From Nocardioides salarius (GTDB lineage Bacteria > Actinomycetota > Actinomycetes > Propionibacteriales > Nocardioidaceae), in assembly GCF_016907435.1 (NCBI RefSeq), contig NZ_JAFBBZ010000001.1:3906001-3970000 (forward strand): a stretch of 64,000 nucleotides of DNA, read 5' to 3'. Shown here in pieces: positions 1-8,109 of this stretch. Both the position numbers and the translations under genes were made by a program. The number at the start of each line of letters is the position of its first letter. The first letter of the stretch is position 1. A model generated the notes under the pieces. It was not told the DNA's origin. It saw nothing but the letters and a program-made list of their open reading frames with translations, and did not search any database.

Positions 1-531
1 GTGGGGAGTCGTACCTCTACGACGCGGCGCGGGAGCGGACGAAGCCGTAGGGGCCGGCATGGAACCGGATGGCGCGCTCCTCGGACAGCCTCACTGGGTG
101 GCACCTGAGGAGACCGCCGACTTCGAGGTGGTCAAGACCGCCCGTTGGGCGGGCCTGATGTGTCGGCGGTCCTGGGCTGGGAAACGGCGTCGCACGCTGA
201 TCCGGGAACGCCGGAGCCCGCGAGTGCGCGGCGGAGGGTGGGCCGCGGCCCACAGCGGATGGACCGGACGCCAGCACCGCGCCAGGTTCGGCCTCAGCAG
301 GTCGTAGTCGAACGGGCACAACAGTCCCTCGCGCGGTGCGTCGCCATGGAGCACCGGAGTCCGGGCGGCCAGGCGAAGGCGTTGTGCCCGTTCGGCTACG
401 GCACGAGAGCCGACCGCGCGGCCGCGCGCGCCACTCGGACGGACCGAGCGGATCACGGCATGGTCGGACCGAGCCCTCACGGCGGTTTGGTCGGGCGGAA
501 GTCCTTGGTCCAGAGGCAACTTCCGCCGTCG
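1..531. other. Leading stretch without a supported complete gene
   Basis: No reading frame here looks coding over a useful length on either strand. On the plus strand, frame 3 reads GESYLYDAARERTKP and then a TAG at 48-50, which could be the last residues of a gene that begins before the window, but fifteen residues are too few to identify it. The rest, up to the lipoprotein start at about 532, is less GC-rich than the bulk of the window. Open frames on both strands have no recognisable domain, no ribosome site and low-complexity Arg/Pro/Ala translations typical of shadow frames in GC-rich DNA. Confidence 0.4.
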
Positions 532-1631
532 ATGGAGCGTCGTAGGTGGATGACCCTCCTGACAAGCGCAGCAGCGACGACTGTGCTGGCCCACCTCGTA
601 TGCGCCTGCGCAAGCACAGCTGAGCCGTCGCCCGAAGTCGAGGCACCGCCGTCCGCCACCTCGGGTGCTTCTTCGTCCGCGCCATCCTCCAGAGCACCGG
701 ATCGGGACCGAACCCCGGAGCCGCCTGTCACCTACCCAACCGGACCTGCTCCACGCATCGGGCTCCTCGTCGACAGCGCCTACGTCCCACCCGACGGCGA
801 ACCCTCCTACCCACTTCCCCGGCTCCCCCGAGGCGCGGACATCGTCGCTGCCACCCGCCTCGAGGACGGGCTCGTCGTTTCCGACAACCGCTACTTCGAG
901 GGGACGAACGGTCTCTTTCTGTCGACGGTGGACGGCGTCACCGCCATCACCCCGTGCACGTCCGGAAGCGGCGCGACCAACAGCGATCAAACGCTGGCAG
1001 CGTGGGCGACTTTCGCGTGTCCTGAGAGCGGGGTCGCCACCCCGGCCACGGTTCACCTCCGCGGGGCCGACGGCACGATCCGTACCCAGATGGTCGCCGC
1101 GCCGAACATCAACGCTCTCATCTCCGCTGCCGGTGTGCTGGGCGACGAGGTGATCGTCAACCGCGCGTTCGGCTCCGGAGCCTTCGTCACCGACCTCGAT
1201 CAGGCTCCGCGGGACCTTGTCGGCGTCGCGTCCGTTGCCGCGGTCAACGAGGCTCGAGGGACGATCGCAGCCGAGCTGTCGACGTTCGGTTGGGGCGTGC
1301 TCGACCCCACGGGTGCCGAGCCGCTCTTCAGGAGTCCGCAGGGCAGCGGGCTCGACGAATTCAGCCCCGACGGGGACACCGTGGTCGCACGCGGACTGCG
1401 CCGCAGCAACTGCGCCACGATCTGGTTCCTCGACGCTGAGTCAGGTCAAGAACGCGGCACGGTGACCCCGGGTCCAGGTGCATCGAGCAGGTCGTGTGGG
1501 AGGACGACACCCACGTGCTGGCTCTCGTCTCCCCGACGAGGACGACCACCGTTGTCTTCCGCATCGGCATCGACGGCGACCTTGAACAGGCCGGACAGGA
1601 CTACCCGGCCGCGACCACGCTCGTGCAGTGA
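532..1631 (+). pseudogene. Secreted lipoprotein gene, frameshifted near its 3' end
   Basis: The product starts with a lipoprotein-type signal peptide (Arg-rich start, hydrophobic stretch, then VCAC with Cys as the probable lipidated residue) followed by a Ser/Pro/Thr-rich linker. The body is about 300 residues of short beta-like stretches, suggestive of a WD40/TolB-like propeller, but I cannot assign a family. The frame that starts at 532 turns into Arg/Ser/Pro-rich nonsense after about 1478. Frame 3 then continues with a sensible protein (CIEQVVWEDDTHVLALV and on) to a TGA at 1629-1631. Loss of one base between about 1462 and 1479 explains this. It could be a real mutation or a sequencing error. 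Start choice is uncertain: ATG 532 or ATG 550, neither with a good ribosome site. The gene is visibly poorer in G/C at third positions than its neighbours, which may indicate acquisition. Confidence 0.6.
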
Positions 1632-1759
1632 AGCCGACCGAGCAAGGCGGTTCTGAGGCGACGGCCGGGCGAGGTGGAGGAACTGGTCGCGGAGTGCCAG
1701 CGGCCCGGCCAGGAGGGCGTGGGTGGCCCCGACGGGCCCGATTAGGTCTCTGCAGACCC

Positions 1760-1788
1760 TTGCACTCGAACACCTGTTCGAGTAAAGT
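1760..1788 (+). promoter_or_regulatory. SOS-type promoter with LexA-like box in the spacer
   Basis: TTGCAC (1760-1765) and TAAAGT (1783-1788) are separated by 17 bp. The spacer holds the perfect 7+7 palindrome arms of CTCGAACACCTGTTCGAG (1765-1782). Its core CGAACACCTGTTCG differs at one position from the actinobacterial/Gram-positive LexA consensus CGAAC-N4-GTTYG form with purine-pyrimidine constraints. Six nt follow the -10 box before the ATG at 1795, so the mRNA is probably leaderless. LexA bound here would block polymerase. 13E12-family genes in mycobacteria are known SOS members. Confidence 0.75.
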
Positions 1789-1794
1789 GTCGTC

Positions 1795-3126
1795 ATGGCA
1801 CTCGCTCCCGCACCCGGTCTCGACCTGGCCGACCTCTCCGAGGTCGAGCTGGTCGAGGTGCTGCGCGCAGCCGAGGAGCAGAAGTGCCAGCTCGATGCGC
1901 TGCAGGTCGAGGTGACGGCGCGGCTCGATGAGGTCGTACGCCGCCGGCACGCCGCGGCCGGTCTGCCCGTCGAGCGGCAGGGTGTGGGGGTGGCCTCGCA
2001 GGTTGGGCTGGCCCGACGGGAGTCACCCAACCGTGGCGCCCGCCACCTGGGGTTGGCGAAGATCCTGGTGGCCGAGATGCCGCACACGCTGGCTGCGATG
2101 CGCGCGGGTTGGTGCGGCGAATGGCGCGCCACCCTCATGGCCCGCGAGACCGCCTGCCTGTCGTTGGAAGACCGGCGTCGGGTCGATGCGGAGCTGATGG
2201 CCGACCCCGAGACGACCGAGGGGTGGGGTGACAAGCGGCTGGTGGCCGCTGCCCGGGCTCGCGCCTATGAGCTCGACCCGCACGCCGCCCTGAAGCGCTC
2301 GCGCAGGGCCGAGGGCGAGCGGCACGTCTCGCTGCGGCCCGCCCCCGACACGATGACCTGGTTGACCGCGCTGCTCCCGGTCGCCCAAGGAGTCTCGGTC
2401 TACGCCGCGCTGACCCGGACCGCCGACCAGGCCCGTGCCGCTGGTGACGAGCGCTCCCGGGGCCAGGTGATGGCCGACGCCCTCGTCGCCTCCCTCACCA
2501 CCCCGGCCGCCACCAGCTCACAGTCCGCCGAGCCGGCGCCAGTTCCTGGCCCGGTGCCGGTGGCGGTCAACCTGACCGTCTCGGACGCGACCCTGTTCGG
2601 CGGCGGTCATGCCCCGGGCTGGATCGCTGGGTACGGCCCGTTGCCGGCCGGGGTCGCTCGCGACCTGGTCGCCACCGCGCTGGCGGAGGCGCAGGCCACG
2701 CTGCGGCGGCTCTACACCACCAGCACCGGCGCCCTGGTCACGATGGACTCCCGCTCCCGCACCTTCCCCGCCGCGCTGGGACTCTTCATCGACCTGCGCG
2801 ACCAGTCGTGCCGCACCTCGTGGTGCGACGCCCCGATCCGCCACCACGACCACGTCGTCCCCGACCACGCCGGCGGCCCCACCAGCGCCACCAACGGCCA
2901 AGGCCTGTGCGAGGCCTGCAACCAGGCCAAGGAAGCCCCCGGCTTCACCGCCACCGTCCACGACGGCCTCGTGATCACGACGACCCCCACCGGCCACCAG
3001 GCGCGCTCCAGGGCACCCGCCCTGCCACCCGGCGACCTGTCGGCCCAGCATCGAGCCCATCCACAGGTCGACGTCGTCCGCGCACGCCTGCAGCTGGTGC
3101 TCGACGACTACCCGCCGGCGGCCTGA
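1795..3126 (+). CDS. DUF222 / HNH endonuclease domain protein (13E12 repeat family)
   Basis: A 443-residue protein with an N-terminal DUF222-type helical region (roughly residues 20-270) and a C-terminal HNH nuclease motif (about 335-385). The HNH part has the zinc-type Cys pair in SCRTSWC, the His pair in IRHHDHVVP, the Asn of SATNGQGLC and the final CEACNQAKE. This is the 13E12/REP-type family, multi-copy in Nocardioides and mycobacteria; its biological role is unknown, but nicking or cutting DNA is expected from the HNH fold. The start ATG is fixed by a promoter ending six bases upstream. The SOS-like box at 1765-1782 suggests induction by DNA damage. Its last 19 bp overlap the 3' end of the convergent cobIJ gene. 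No transposase or repeat flanks it, so I see no direct sign that it is mobile here. Confidence 0.9.
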   Translation: MALAPAPGLDLADLSEVELVEVLRAAEEQKCQLDALQVEVTARLDEVVRRRHAAAGLPVERQGVGVASQVGLARRESPNRGARHLGLAKILVAEMPHTLAAMRAGWCGEWRATLMARETACLSLEDRRRVDAELMADPETTEGWGDKRLVAAARARAYELDPHAALKRSRRAEGERHVSLRPAPDTMTWLTALLPVAQGVSVYAALTRTADQARAAGDERSRGQVMADALVASLTTPAATSSQSAEPAPVPGPVPVAVNLTVSDATLFGGGHAPGWIAGYGPLPAGVARDLVATALAEAQATLRRLYTTSTGALVTMDSRSRTFPAALGLFIDLRDQSCRTSWCDAPIRHHDHVVPDHAGGPTSATNGQGLCEACNQAKEAPGFTATVHDGLVITTTPTGHQARSRAPALPPGDLSAQHRAHPQVDVVRARLQLVLDDYPPAA

Positions 3127-4640
3127 GGCTCGACGTACCGCGGAGTCCAGACGGCCCCGCCCGCCCCCACGCGGGTCGAGGTCGCCCCGACGAGCAGCAG
3201 GCACTTCATGTCGATCGTGGCAGGGTCGAGCGCGCCCAGCGTCGTCACCTCGAGCGACTCCTCGGCGCGGCCGACGTCGCGGCCGACGACCACGACGGTG
3301 TCGGGGGAGCGGTGCTCGAGCAGCACCTTCTGCATCGCGACCACCTGCTCGGTGCGCGAGCGGCTCGCCGGGTTGTAGACGGCCAGCACCAGGTCGGCCT
3401 CGGCGATGGCGCGCAGCCGCTTCTCGACCACCGACCAGGGCTTGAGCCGGTCCGACAGGCTGACCACCGCGAAGTCGGCGCCCACCGGTGCCCCCGCCCG
3501 CGCCGCCACGGCCTGCACCGCCGAGACCCCGGGCAGCACCCTGACCGGCACGTCGGCCAGCGCGGGGTCGGCGTCGACGGCCTCGTAGACCGCCGAGGCC
3601 ATCCCGAAGACACCCGCGTCGCCCCCCGAGACCACGGCCACCCGCTCGCCGCCGCGCGCCAGCTCGAGCGCCAACCGGGCCCGGTCGACCTCGACGGTGT
3701 TGCCCGAGGCGTGCCGGCTCAACCCGGCCCGCTGCGGCACCCGGGCGACGTACGGCGCGTAGCCGACCACGTGGTCGACCTCCGCCAGGGCCGCCTCGAC
3801 CTCGGGGGTCAGCCACCGCTCGGGCCCCGGCCCCAGGCCGACGACCAGCAGCTCGGCGGCCGGTGCCGTGCGGTCGGCCGAGACCTGCGGCTCCGCCCGC
3901 GGCGCGCGGCGGCCGCGACCGGCCAGCGAGTCACCCGGCACCACCACCAGCGAGAAGTACGGCACGCTCGCGGGGTCGACGTCGGCCACGGGCAGCCAGC
4001 GCTCCTCGGGCATGGCCGCCCGCTCGACGTACAGGGCGTGGTCGAGGCGGCCGGCCTCGGCGAGCGCCTCGCGCACGGCGGGGAACGTGCGCCCCAGCTT
4101 CATGATCACCGCCGCGTCGGTGTCGGCCAGGCGACGCGCGAGCTCGGCCTTCGGCAGCGTGCCGGGCAGCACCGTCAGCACGTCGGTCTGGCGCACCAGC
4201 GGTGTGGCCGTGGCAGCGGTGGCCGCGGCGAAGGCCGGCACCCCCGGCACGATCTCGGTCTCGAAGCGCTCGGCGAGCTGGTCGTGCAGGTACATGAAGG
4301 AGCCGTAGAACAATGGGTCGCCCTCGGCGAGCACGACCACGTCGCGCCCGGCCTCCAGATGGGCAGCCAGCCGCTCGCCGCACTCGGCGTAGAAGTCGGC
4401 CATCGCCCCGGCGTACCCACCGGGGTGGTCGGTGGTGCCGGTGGTGACGGGGTAGCGCAGCTCCTCCTCGACCACGCCCGGCGGGACGAGGTCGGCGGCG
4501 ATGCGTCGCGCGTTCGACCGCTTGCCCACGCCCGCGTGGTAGGCGACCACGTCGGCCGACCCGATCAGCCGAGCCGCCTTGAGGGTCACCAGCTCGGGGT
4601 CGCCGGGCCCCAGCCCGACGCCGTACAGCCGCCCGCTCAC
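3108..4640 (-). CDS. cobIJ: Precorrin-2 C20-methyltransferase / precorrin-3B C17-methyltransferase fusion
   Basis: A 510-residue fusion of two SAM-dependent tetrapyrrole methylases. The N-terminal half (CobI, residues 1 to about 245) opens with LYGVGLGPGDPELVTLKA and carries LAEGDPLFYGSFMYLHD. The C-terminal half (CobJ, about 265-510) has LLVVGLGPGPERWLTPE, VVSGGDAGVFGMAS and LAVYNPASRSR. It makes precorrin-3A from precorrin-2 and later contracts the ring to precorrin-4 in aerobic cobalamin synthesis in the cytoplasm. Mycobacteria have the same fusion and the same order cobG-cobH-cobIJ. The GTG start overlaps the cobH stop by 4 bp (GTGA), so the genes are translationally coupled. A longer open frame extends upstream but its extra part is only a shadow of cobH. 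The gene ends inside the last codons of the convergent HNH gene. Confidence 0.93.
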   Translation of the reverse strand: MSGRLYGVGLGPGDPELVTLKAARLIGSADVVAYHAGVGKRSNARRIAADLVPPGVVEEELRYPVTTGTTDHPGGYAGAMADFYAECGERLAAHLEAGRDVVVLAEGDPLFYGSFMYLHDQLAERFETEIVPGVPAFAAATAATATPLVRQTDVLTVLPGTLPKAELARRLADTDAAVIMKLGRTFPAVREALAEAGRLDHALYVERAAMPEERWLPVADVDPASVPYFSLVVVPGDSLAGRGRRAPRAEPQVSADRTAPAAELLVVGLGPGPERWLTPEVEAALAEVDHVVGYAPYVARVPQRAGLSRHASGNTVEVDRARLALELARGGERVAVVSGGDAGVFGMASAVYEAVDADPALADVPVRVLPGVSAVQAVAARAGAPVGADFAVVSLSDRLKPWSVVEKRLRAIAEADLVLAVYNPASRSRTEQVVAMQKVLLEHRSPDTVVVVGRDVGRAEESLEVTTLGALDPATIDMKCLLLVGATSTRVGAGGAVWTPRYVEPQAAGG

Positions 4641-5302
4641 TCCTGCTCCTGGGCCAGCGCGTTGACGGCCGAGGAGGCCATCGCCGAGCCGCCGCGGCGA
4701 CCGCGCACGGTCACGAACGGCAGGTCGACGCCGTGGTCGTCGCCGAACGAGGCCAGCGCCTCCTTCGACTCCCGCGCCCCGATGAAGCCCACGGGGCAGC
4801 CGATCACCGCCGCCGGGCGCGGCCCGCCGTCGAGGATCGTCTCGAGCAGGTGGAACAGGGCGGTCGGTGCGTTGCCGATGGCCACGACCGCGCCCTCCAT
4901 CCGCGGCTCCCACAGCGACACCGCCGCAGCCGTGCGCGTCGTGCCCCACCGGCGCGCCAGCTCGGGCACCTCGGGGTCGGTGAGGTGGCAGAGCACCTCG
5001 TTGCCGGCCGGCAGCCGGCTGGCGGTGACCCCCATGGCCACCATCCGTGCGTCGCACAGCACCGGCGCGCCGGCGGCCAGGGCCTCGCGCGCGGCGGCGA
5101 CGAGGCCGGGGTGGATCACCAGGTCGGGCACCAGGTCGACCTGGCCGCTGCCGTGCACCATCCGCACCGCCAGCTTCTCCGCGTCGGCCGGCACTCCCGA
5201 CAGGTCCGCCTCGCGGCGGATCGTGGCGAAGGAGTCGACGTAGATCGCCGGCCCGTCGCTGACGTAGTCGTAGCGCCGCGGCGGCGCGACCGGCCGGCTC
5301 AT
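4637..5302 (-). CDS. cobH: Precorrin-8X methylmutase
   Basis: A 221-residue CbiC/CobH family protein that moves a methyl group from C11 to C12 of precorrin-8X, giving hydrogenobyrinate. Family signatures are visible: IYVDSFATIRREADL near the start, VRMVHGSGQVDL with the catalytic His (about residue 50), VLCDARMVAMGV, the AIGNAPTALFHLLE segment and the VIGCPVGFIGARESKEAL block. Length is normal for the family. It is the middle gene of the riboswitch-controlled operon: its ATG overlaps the cobG stop (ATGA) and its stop overlaps the cobIJ start (GTGA). Confidence 0.94.
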   Translation of the reverse strand: MSRPVAPPRRYDYVSDGPAIYVDSFATIRREADLSGVPADAEKLAVRMVHGSGQVDLVPDLVIHPGLVAAAREALAAGAPVLCDARMVAMGVTASRLPAGNEVLCHLTDPEVPELARRWGTTRTAAAVSLWEPRMEGAVVAIGNAPTALFHLLETILDGGPRPAAVIGCPVGFIGARESKEALASFGDDHGVDLPFVTVRGRRGGSAMASSAVNALAQEQE

Positions 5303-6219
5303 CGTGCGACCTCCGGCACCAGCACGCCGCGCCACGGCGTGACGACCAGGTCGGCGTCGGGGCCACCCGCCCGCTCGACCAGGGCGTCGACGTCGGCGGC
5401 GCCCAGCACTCCGTGAACGGCCTCCTGGTGCCACCCGCCGGCCACCGCGCCGTACGCCGGCGGCGTGCTGCGCACCAGCGCCCGCTCGTCCGGCGGCCTG
5501 GGTGGGACCAGCGGCCCGGCCAGCTCGTCGACGTGCCAGGCGGCCCCGGGGCCGGTGCCGCGGGCGTCGAGGAAGGCGCGGGCCAGACCGACCAGCCGGG
5601 CCGGCGCCTCGGCCAGGGCGACGACCTCGCCCCAGGCCCCGCCCACCCGCAGCTGGGCGGTCCGCGCGTCGAGCGCCACCAGGCCCAGGTCGCACCCGCG
5701 CCCGGCCACGTCGCCGCGGCCGTCGTCGAGCACGTGCAGGAAGCGCCCCGGCAGGGCGGCCAGCGTCGGGTCGGCGCAGAGCAGGGCGTCGAGCCGCGCG
5801 GCGACGGGCCGCAGGTCGGCGCGACCGCCGGCCAGGCCGGTCTGCGGCGAGACCACCACGTTGCGCGCCAGGTCGTGCGAGGGCGCCGGGAGCAGGCCGG
5901 TCGCCACGATCGCGTCGACCACCTCGGGCGGCAGCACCGGACCGTCGACCGTCGCGACCGACGGCAGGGCGCGCAGCTGCAGGTTGGCGCGACCGGTCAG
6001 GTGCAGCCGACCGTCACCGTGCGCCAGCGCCACCCGGCCCAGCGCCCGCAGCGACGAGCCGGGCAGCCGACCGCCCACGAGGCGCACCCGCACCAGTGCG
6101 CCGTCGTCGGCGGGCCAGGGGCGCAGCACCCCGGGGCAGCGGTCCGGGCGCGAGCGGGGGGAGGAGGGGGACGCGGGAGCTGAGGGGGAGTGGGGTCGGG
6201 GGACGGCGACGTCGACCAT
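5299..6219 (-). CDS. cobG: Precorrin-3B synthase (CobG) lacking the C-terminal cluster-binding part
   Basis: A 306-residue protein of the nitrite/sulfite-reductase ferredoxin-half family. It shows CobG features: RCPGVLRPWPADDGALVRV at the start, LTGRANLQLRAL, the RNVVVSPQTGLAGG segment, LPGRFLHVLDDGRGD, and near the end DLVVTPWRGVLVPE. In complete CobG proteins that last motif is followed by about 60 or more residues with the second Cys pair (CxGxPGC type) needed for the 4Fe-4S/sirohaem centre. Here the protein stops a few residues after TPWRG, and the stop codon overlaps the cobH ATG (ATGA), so no missing tail can be recovered in another frame. It may be inactive or work with another subunit. 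The start at 6219 is supported by AAGGA five bases upstream. Expression is under the cobalamin riboswitch just upstream. Confidence 0.8.
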   Translation of the reverse strand: MVDVAVPRPHSPSAPASPSSPRSRPDRCPGVLRPWPADDGALVRVRLVGGRLPGSSLRALGRVALAHGDGRLHLTGRANLQLRALPSVATVDGPVLPPEVVDAIVATGLLPAPSHDLARNVVVSPQTGLAGGRADLRPVAARLDALLCADPTLAALPGRFLHVLDDGRGDVAGRGCDLGLVALDARTAQLRVGGAWGEVVALAEAPARLVGLARAFLDARGTGPGAAWHVDELAGPLVPPRPPDERALVRSTPPAYGAVAGGWHQEAVHGVLGAADVDALVERAGGPDADLVVTPWRGVLVPEVAR

Positions 6220-6277
6220 CGTTTCCTTCGAGGTCGGGGCCCGTGCGCGGAGCCCGTGGTGACCTCCCGGCGGGTGC

Positions 6278-6462
6278 CGTGAGGGCCAGCAGGTCTTCGG
6301 ACTCGGGTTCGACCGGGCCAGGACGCCTTCCCGGGCCGGGGCCCAGTGGCTGTGCCACCCGCAGGTGCCACGTGTCCCGCCCGTCACCCACACCGCTGCG
6401 CGTCAGTCCCGGAGTCGCACCGGGTTCCCTGGCCTCCCGGGGGAGGCGTGACTGGCAGCAGG
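6278..6462 (-). ncRNA. Cobalamin riboswitch
   Basis: Read on the minus strand the stretch has the hallmarks of the AdoCbl aptamer in order: GGAACCCGGTGCGACTCCGG, a GACGCGCAGCGGTG segment, GCGGGACACG, CACAGCCACTGGG, and the B12 box CCGAAGACCTGCTGGC (6284-6299). Between aptamer and the cobG start, GAGGTC (about 6263-6268) can pair with GACCTC directly upstream of the AAGGA ribosome site, a plausible expression platform that hides the site when B12 is bound. It should repress cobG-cobH-cobIJ when cobalamin is plentiful. Confidence 0.92.
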
Positions 6463-6509
6463 ACCGTACCAACCCCGGCCGGCGCCCTCGCCGGCCGCTC
6501 GGCTGCTGG

Positions 6510-8039
6510 TCAGCCGACCTCCTCGAGCTCCGACCAGTCGACGGTGGCGGTGCGGCGCTGGTACTCCGCGACCAGGCCCGGCCAGTTGGTGGTGATCCGC
6601 GGCCCGTCGGTGTACCAGCTGGTGCACCCGGCCCACACGCTCTCGCCCAGCCGCGACTGCATCTCGGTGTCGAAGGCCTCCCAGACCTCCGGGCGCGGGG
6701 CCAGGGCGCGGGCCCGGCCGTCGGCGAGGCGGCGCGCGACCTGCGCGACGTACCCCGCCTGGGCCTCCATCATCGCGATGATCGAGCTGCCGCCGAGGTT
6801 GGTGTTGGGGCCGTAGATGCTGAACAGGTTGGGGAAGCCGGGCACGCCCATGCCCAGGTGGGCCCGGGCGCCGTCGGCCCAGACGTCGCCCAGCCGGGTG
6901 CCGTCGGGGGCGACCACGTCGAGCCCGCGCAGGAAGTCGGTGGCCGCGAAGCCGGTGCCCCAGATCAGCACGTCGGCCTCGTGCAGGGTGCCGTCGGCGG
7001 CACGCACCCCGCCGGGCTCCACGCCGGTGACCGGCCCGGTGACCACGTCGACGTGCTCGCGGTCGAGGGTGCGGTACCAGTCGTTGGAGAAGAGCAGGCG
7101 CTTGCAGCCCAGCGGGTAGTCCGGCACCAGCCGCGACCGCAGGCCCGCGTCCTTGACGGTGAGCCGCAGGTGGGCGCGCCAAGCGGCCTCGAGCGCCTTG
7201 GTCATCGGCTTCGAGAGCCGGCTCTCGCCGGCCAGGGCCCCGTTGAGCTGCTCGGTGAGCCAGAAGACCGTGCGCCGCTCGGCGGCCAGGGTGCCGGGCA
7301 GGCGCCGGAAGAGCGCGTGGTGGCGCGCCGAGTAGGCCTGGTCGGGCTTGGGCACCACGTAGGGCGCCGAGCGCTGGAAGACGGTGAGGGAGGCGACCTC
7401 GTCGGCGATGCCGGGCACGAACTGGATCGCGCTGGCGCCGGTGCCGACCACCGCGACCCGCTTCCCGGCCAGGTCGACGTCGTGGCGCCACTGCGCGGAG
7501 TGGAAGGTCGGCCCGGTGAAGTCGTCGCGGCCCGGCAGGTCGGGCATCACCGGCTCGGAGAGCTGGCCGGTGGCCAGCACCAGCACGTCGGCGGCGTACG
7601 TCGGCCCGGCCGCGCCGTCCACCTCGGTCGAGACCTGCCACGCCTCGCCGTCGTGGCGCGCGCCGGTCACGGTGGTGCCGGTGACCACGGCGTCGAGCAG
7701 GCCGTGCTCGGCCGCGGTGCGCCGGATGTAGTCGAGGATCTCGGGCTGCGGGGAGTAGCGGCGGCCCCAGGCCAGGTTGGGCGACCACGACCAGGAGTAG
7801 AGCGGCGACGGCACGTCGCAGGCCGCGTTGGGGTAGGTGTTCTCGCGCCACACGCCGCCGACCTCGTCGGCGCGCTCCAGCACGGTCACGTCGGTGACGC
7901 CCTGCTCGTGCAGCGCGTGCACGACGCCCAGGCCGCCGAAGCCGGCGCCGACCACGACGACGCGCGGCGACCGGACGGCGGGGCCGGGGGAGGACGGGGC
8001 GGGCGAGGCGGGTGAGGCGGCCGGGTCGGGGGAGGTCAT
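6510..8039 (-). CDS. Flavin-containing monooxygenase (Baeyer-Villiger / FMO type)
   Basis: A 509-residue NAD(P)H- and FAD-dependent monooxygenase. After a 30-residue Ala/Ser/Pro-rich leader comes the FAD Rossmann motif VVVVGAGFGGLGVVHAL, then GVWRENTYPNAACDVPS as in Baeyer-Villiger enzymes. A second Rossmann motif for NADPH (VAVVGTGASAIQFVP) and the FxTGF-like IWGTGFAATDFL follow. Length fits cyclohexanone/4-hydroxyacetophenone monooxygenase relatives; the substrate (a ketone or steroid-like compound) cannot be told. It is divergent from an AraC-family regulator 70 bp away, the usual layout for a locally controlled catabolic enzyme. The start ATG lies 7 nt after a TAGCGT -10 box, so the transcript is likely leaderless. 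Confidence 0.88.
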   Translation of the reverse strand: MTSPDPAASPASPAPSSPGPAVRSPRVVVVGAGFGGLGVVHALHEQGVTDVTVLERADEVGGVWRENTYPNAACDVPSPLYSWSWSPNLAWGRRYSPQPEILDYIRRTAAEHGLLDAVVTGTTVTGARHDGEAWQVSTEVDGAAGPTYAADVLVLATGQLSEPVMPDLPGRDDFTGPTFHSAQWRHDVDLAGKRVAVVGTGASAIQFVPGIADEVASLTVFQRSAPYVVPKPDQAYSARHHALFRRLPGTLAAERRTVFWLTEQLNGALAGESRLSKPMTKALEAAWRAHLRLTVKDAGLRSRLVPDYPLGCKRLLFSNDWYRTLDREHVDVVTGPVTGVEPGGVRAADGTLHEADVLIWGTGFAATDFLRGLDVVAPDGTRLGDVWADGARAHLGMGVPGFPNLFSIYGPNTNLGGSSIIAMMEAQAGYVAQVARRLADGRARALAPRPEVWEAFDTEMQSRLGESVWAGCTSWYTDGPRITTNWPGLVAEYQRRTATVDWSELEEVG

Positions 8040-8046
8040 GCCCAGG

Positions 8047-8052
8047 ACGCTA
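8047..8052 (-). promoter_or_regulatory. -10 box of the flavin monooxygenase gene
   Basis: TAGCGT on the minus strand, 7 nt before the ATG at 8039. This is the same TAGNNT-to-start spacing as at other genes of the window and implies a leaderless mRNA. No clear -35 is seen, consistent with an activator-dependent promoter facing the AraC-type gene. Confidence 0.5.
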
Positions 8053-8109
8053 GGGCCGGCGGGCGCCGCGGGGGAGACATCGGGCGCAATCGAGTTGACA
8101 ATAGCGGAC

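Noticed and set aside
1..50. Possible C-terminal end of an upstream plus-strand gene (GESYLYDAARERTKP then TAG)
   Set aside because: Only fifteen residues are visible, so it cannot be told from chance; noted in the region entry but not called as a gene.
3108..3126. Tail-to-tail overlap of the HNH gene and cobIJ as an annotation error
   Set aside because: Both stop codons are in well-supported frames (HNH protein C-terminus and CobJ C-terminus), so the 19-bp overlap appears real.
4641..5366. N-terminal extension of the cobIJ reading frame
   Set aside because: The extra 240 codons are an out-of-frame reading of cobH and cobG; the CobI domain starts right at the GTG 4640, which overlaps the cobH stop.
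8095..8109. TTGACA as -35 of the AraC-type gene
   Set aside because: It lies only nine bases before the ATG, far too close to be the -35 of that gene; it may instead be part of a regulator site.
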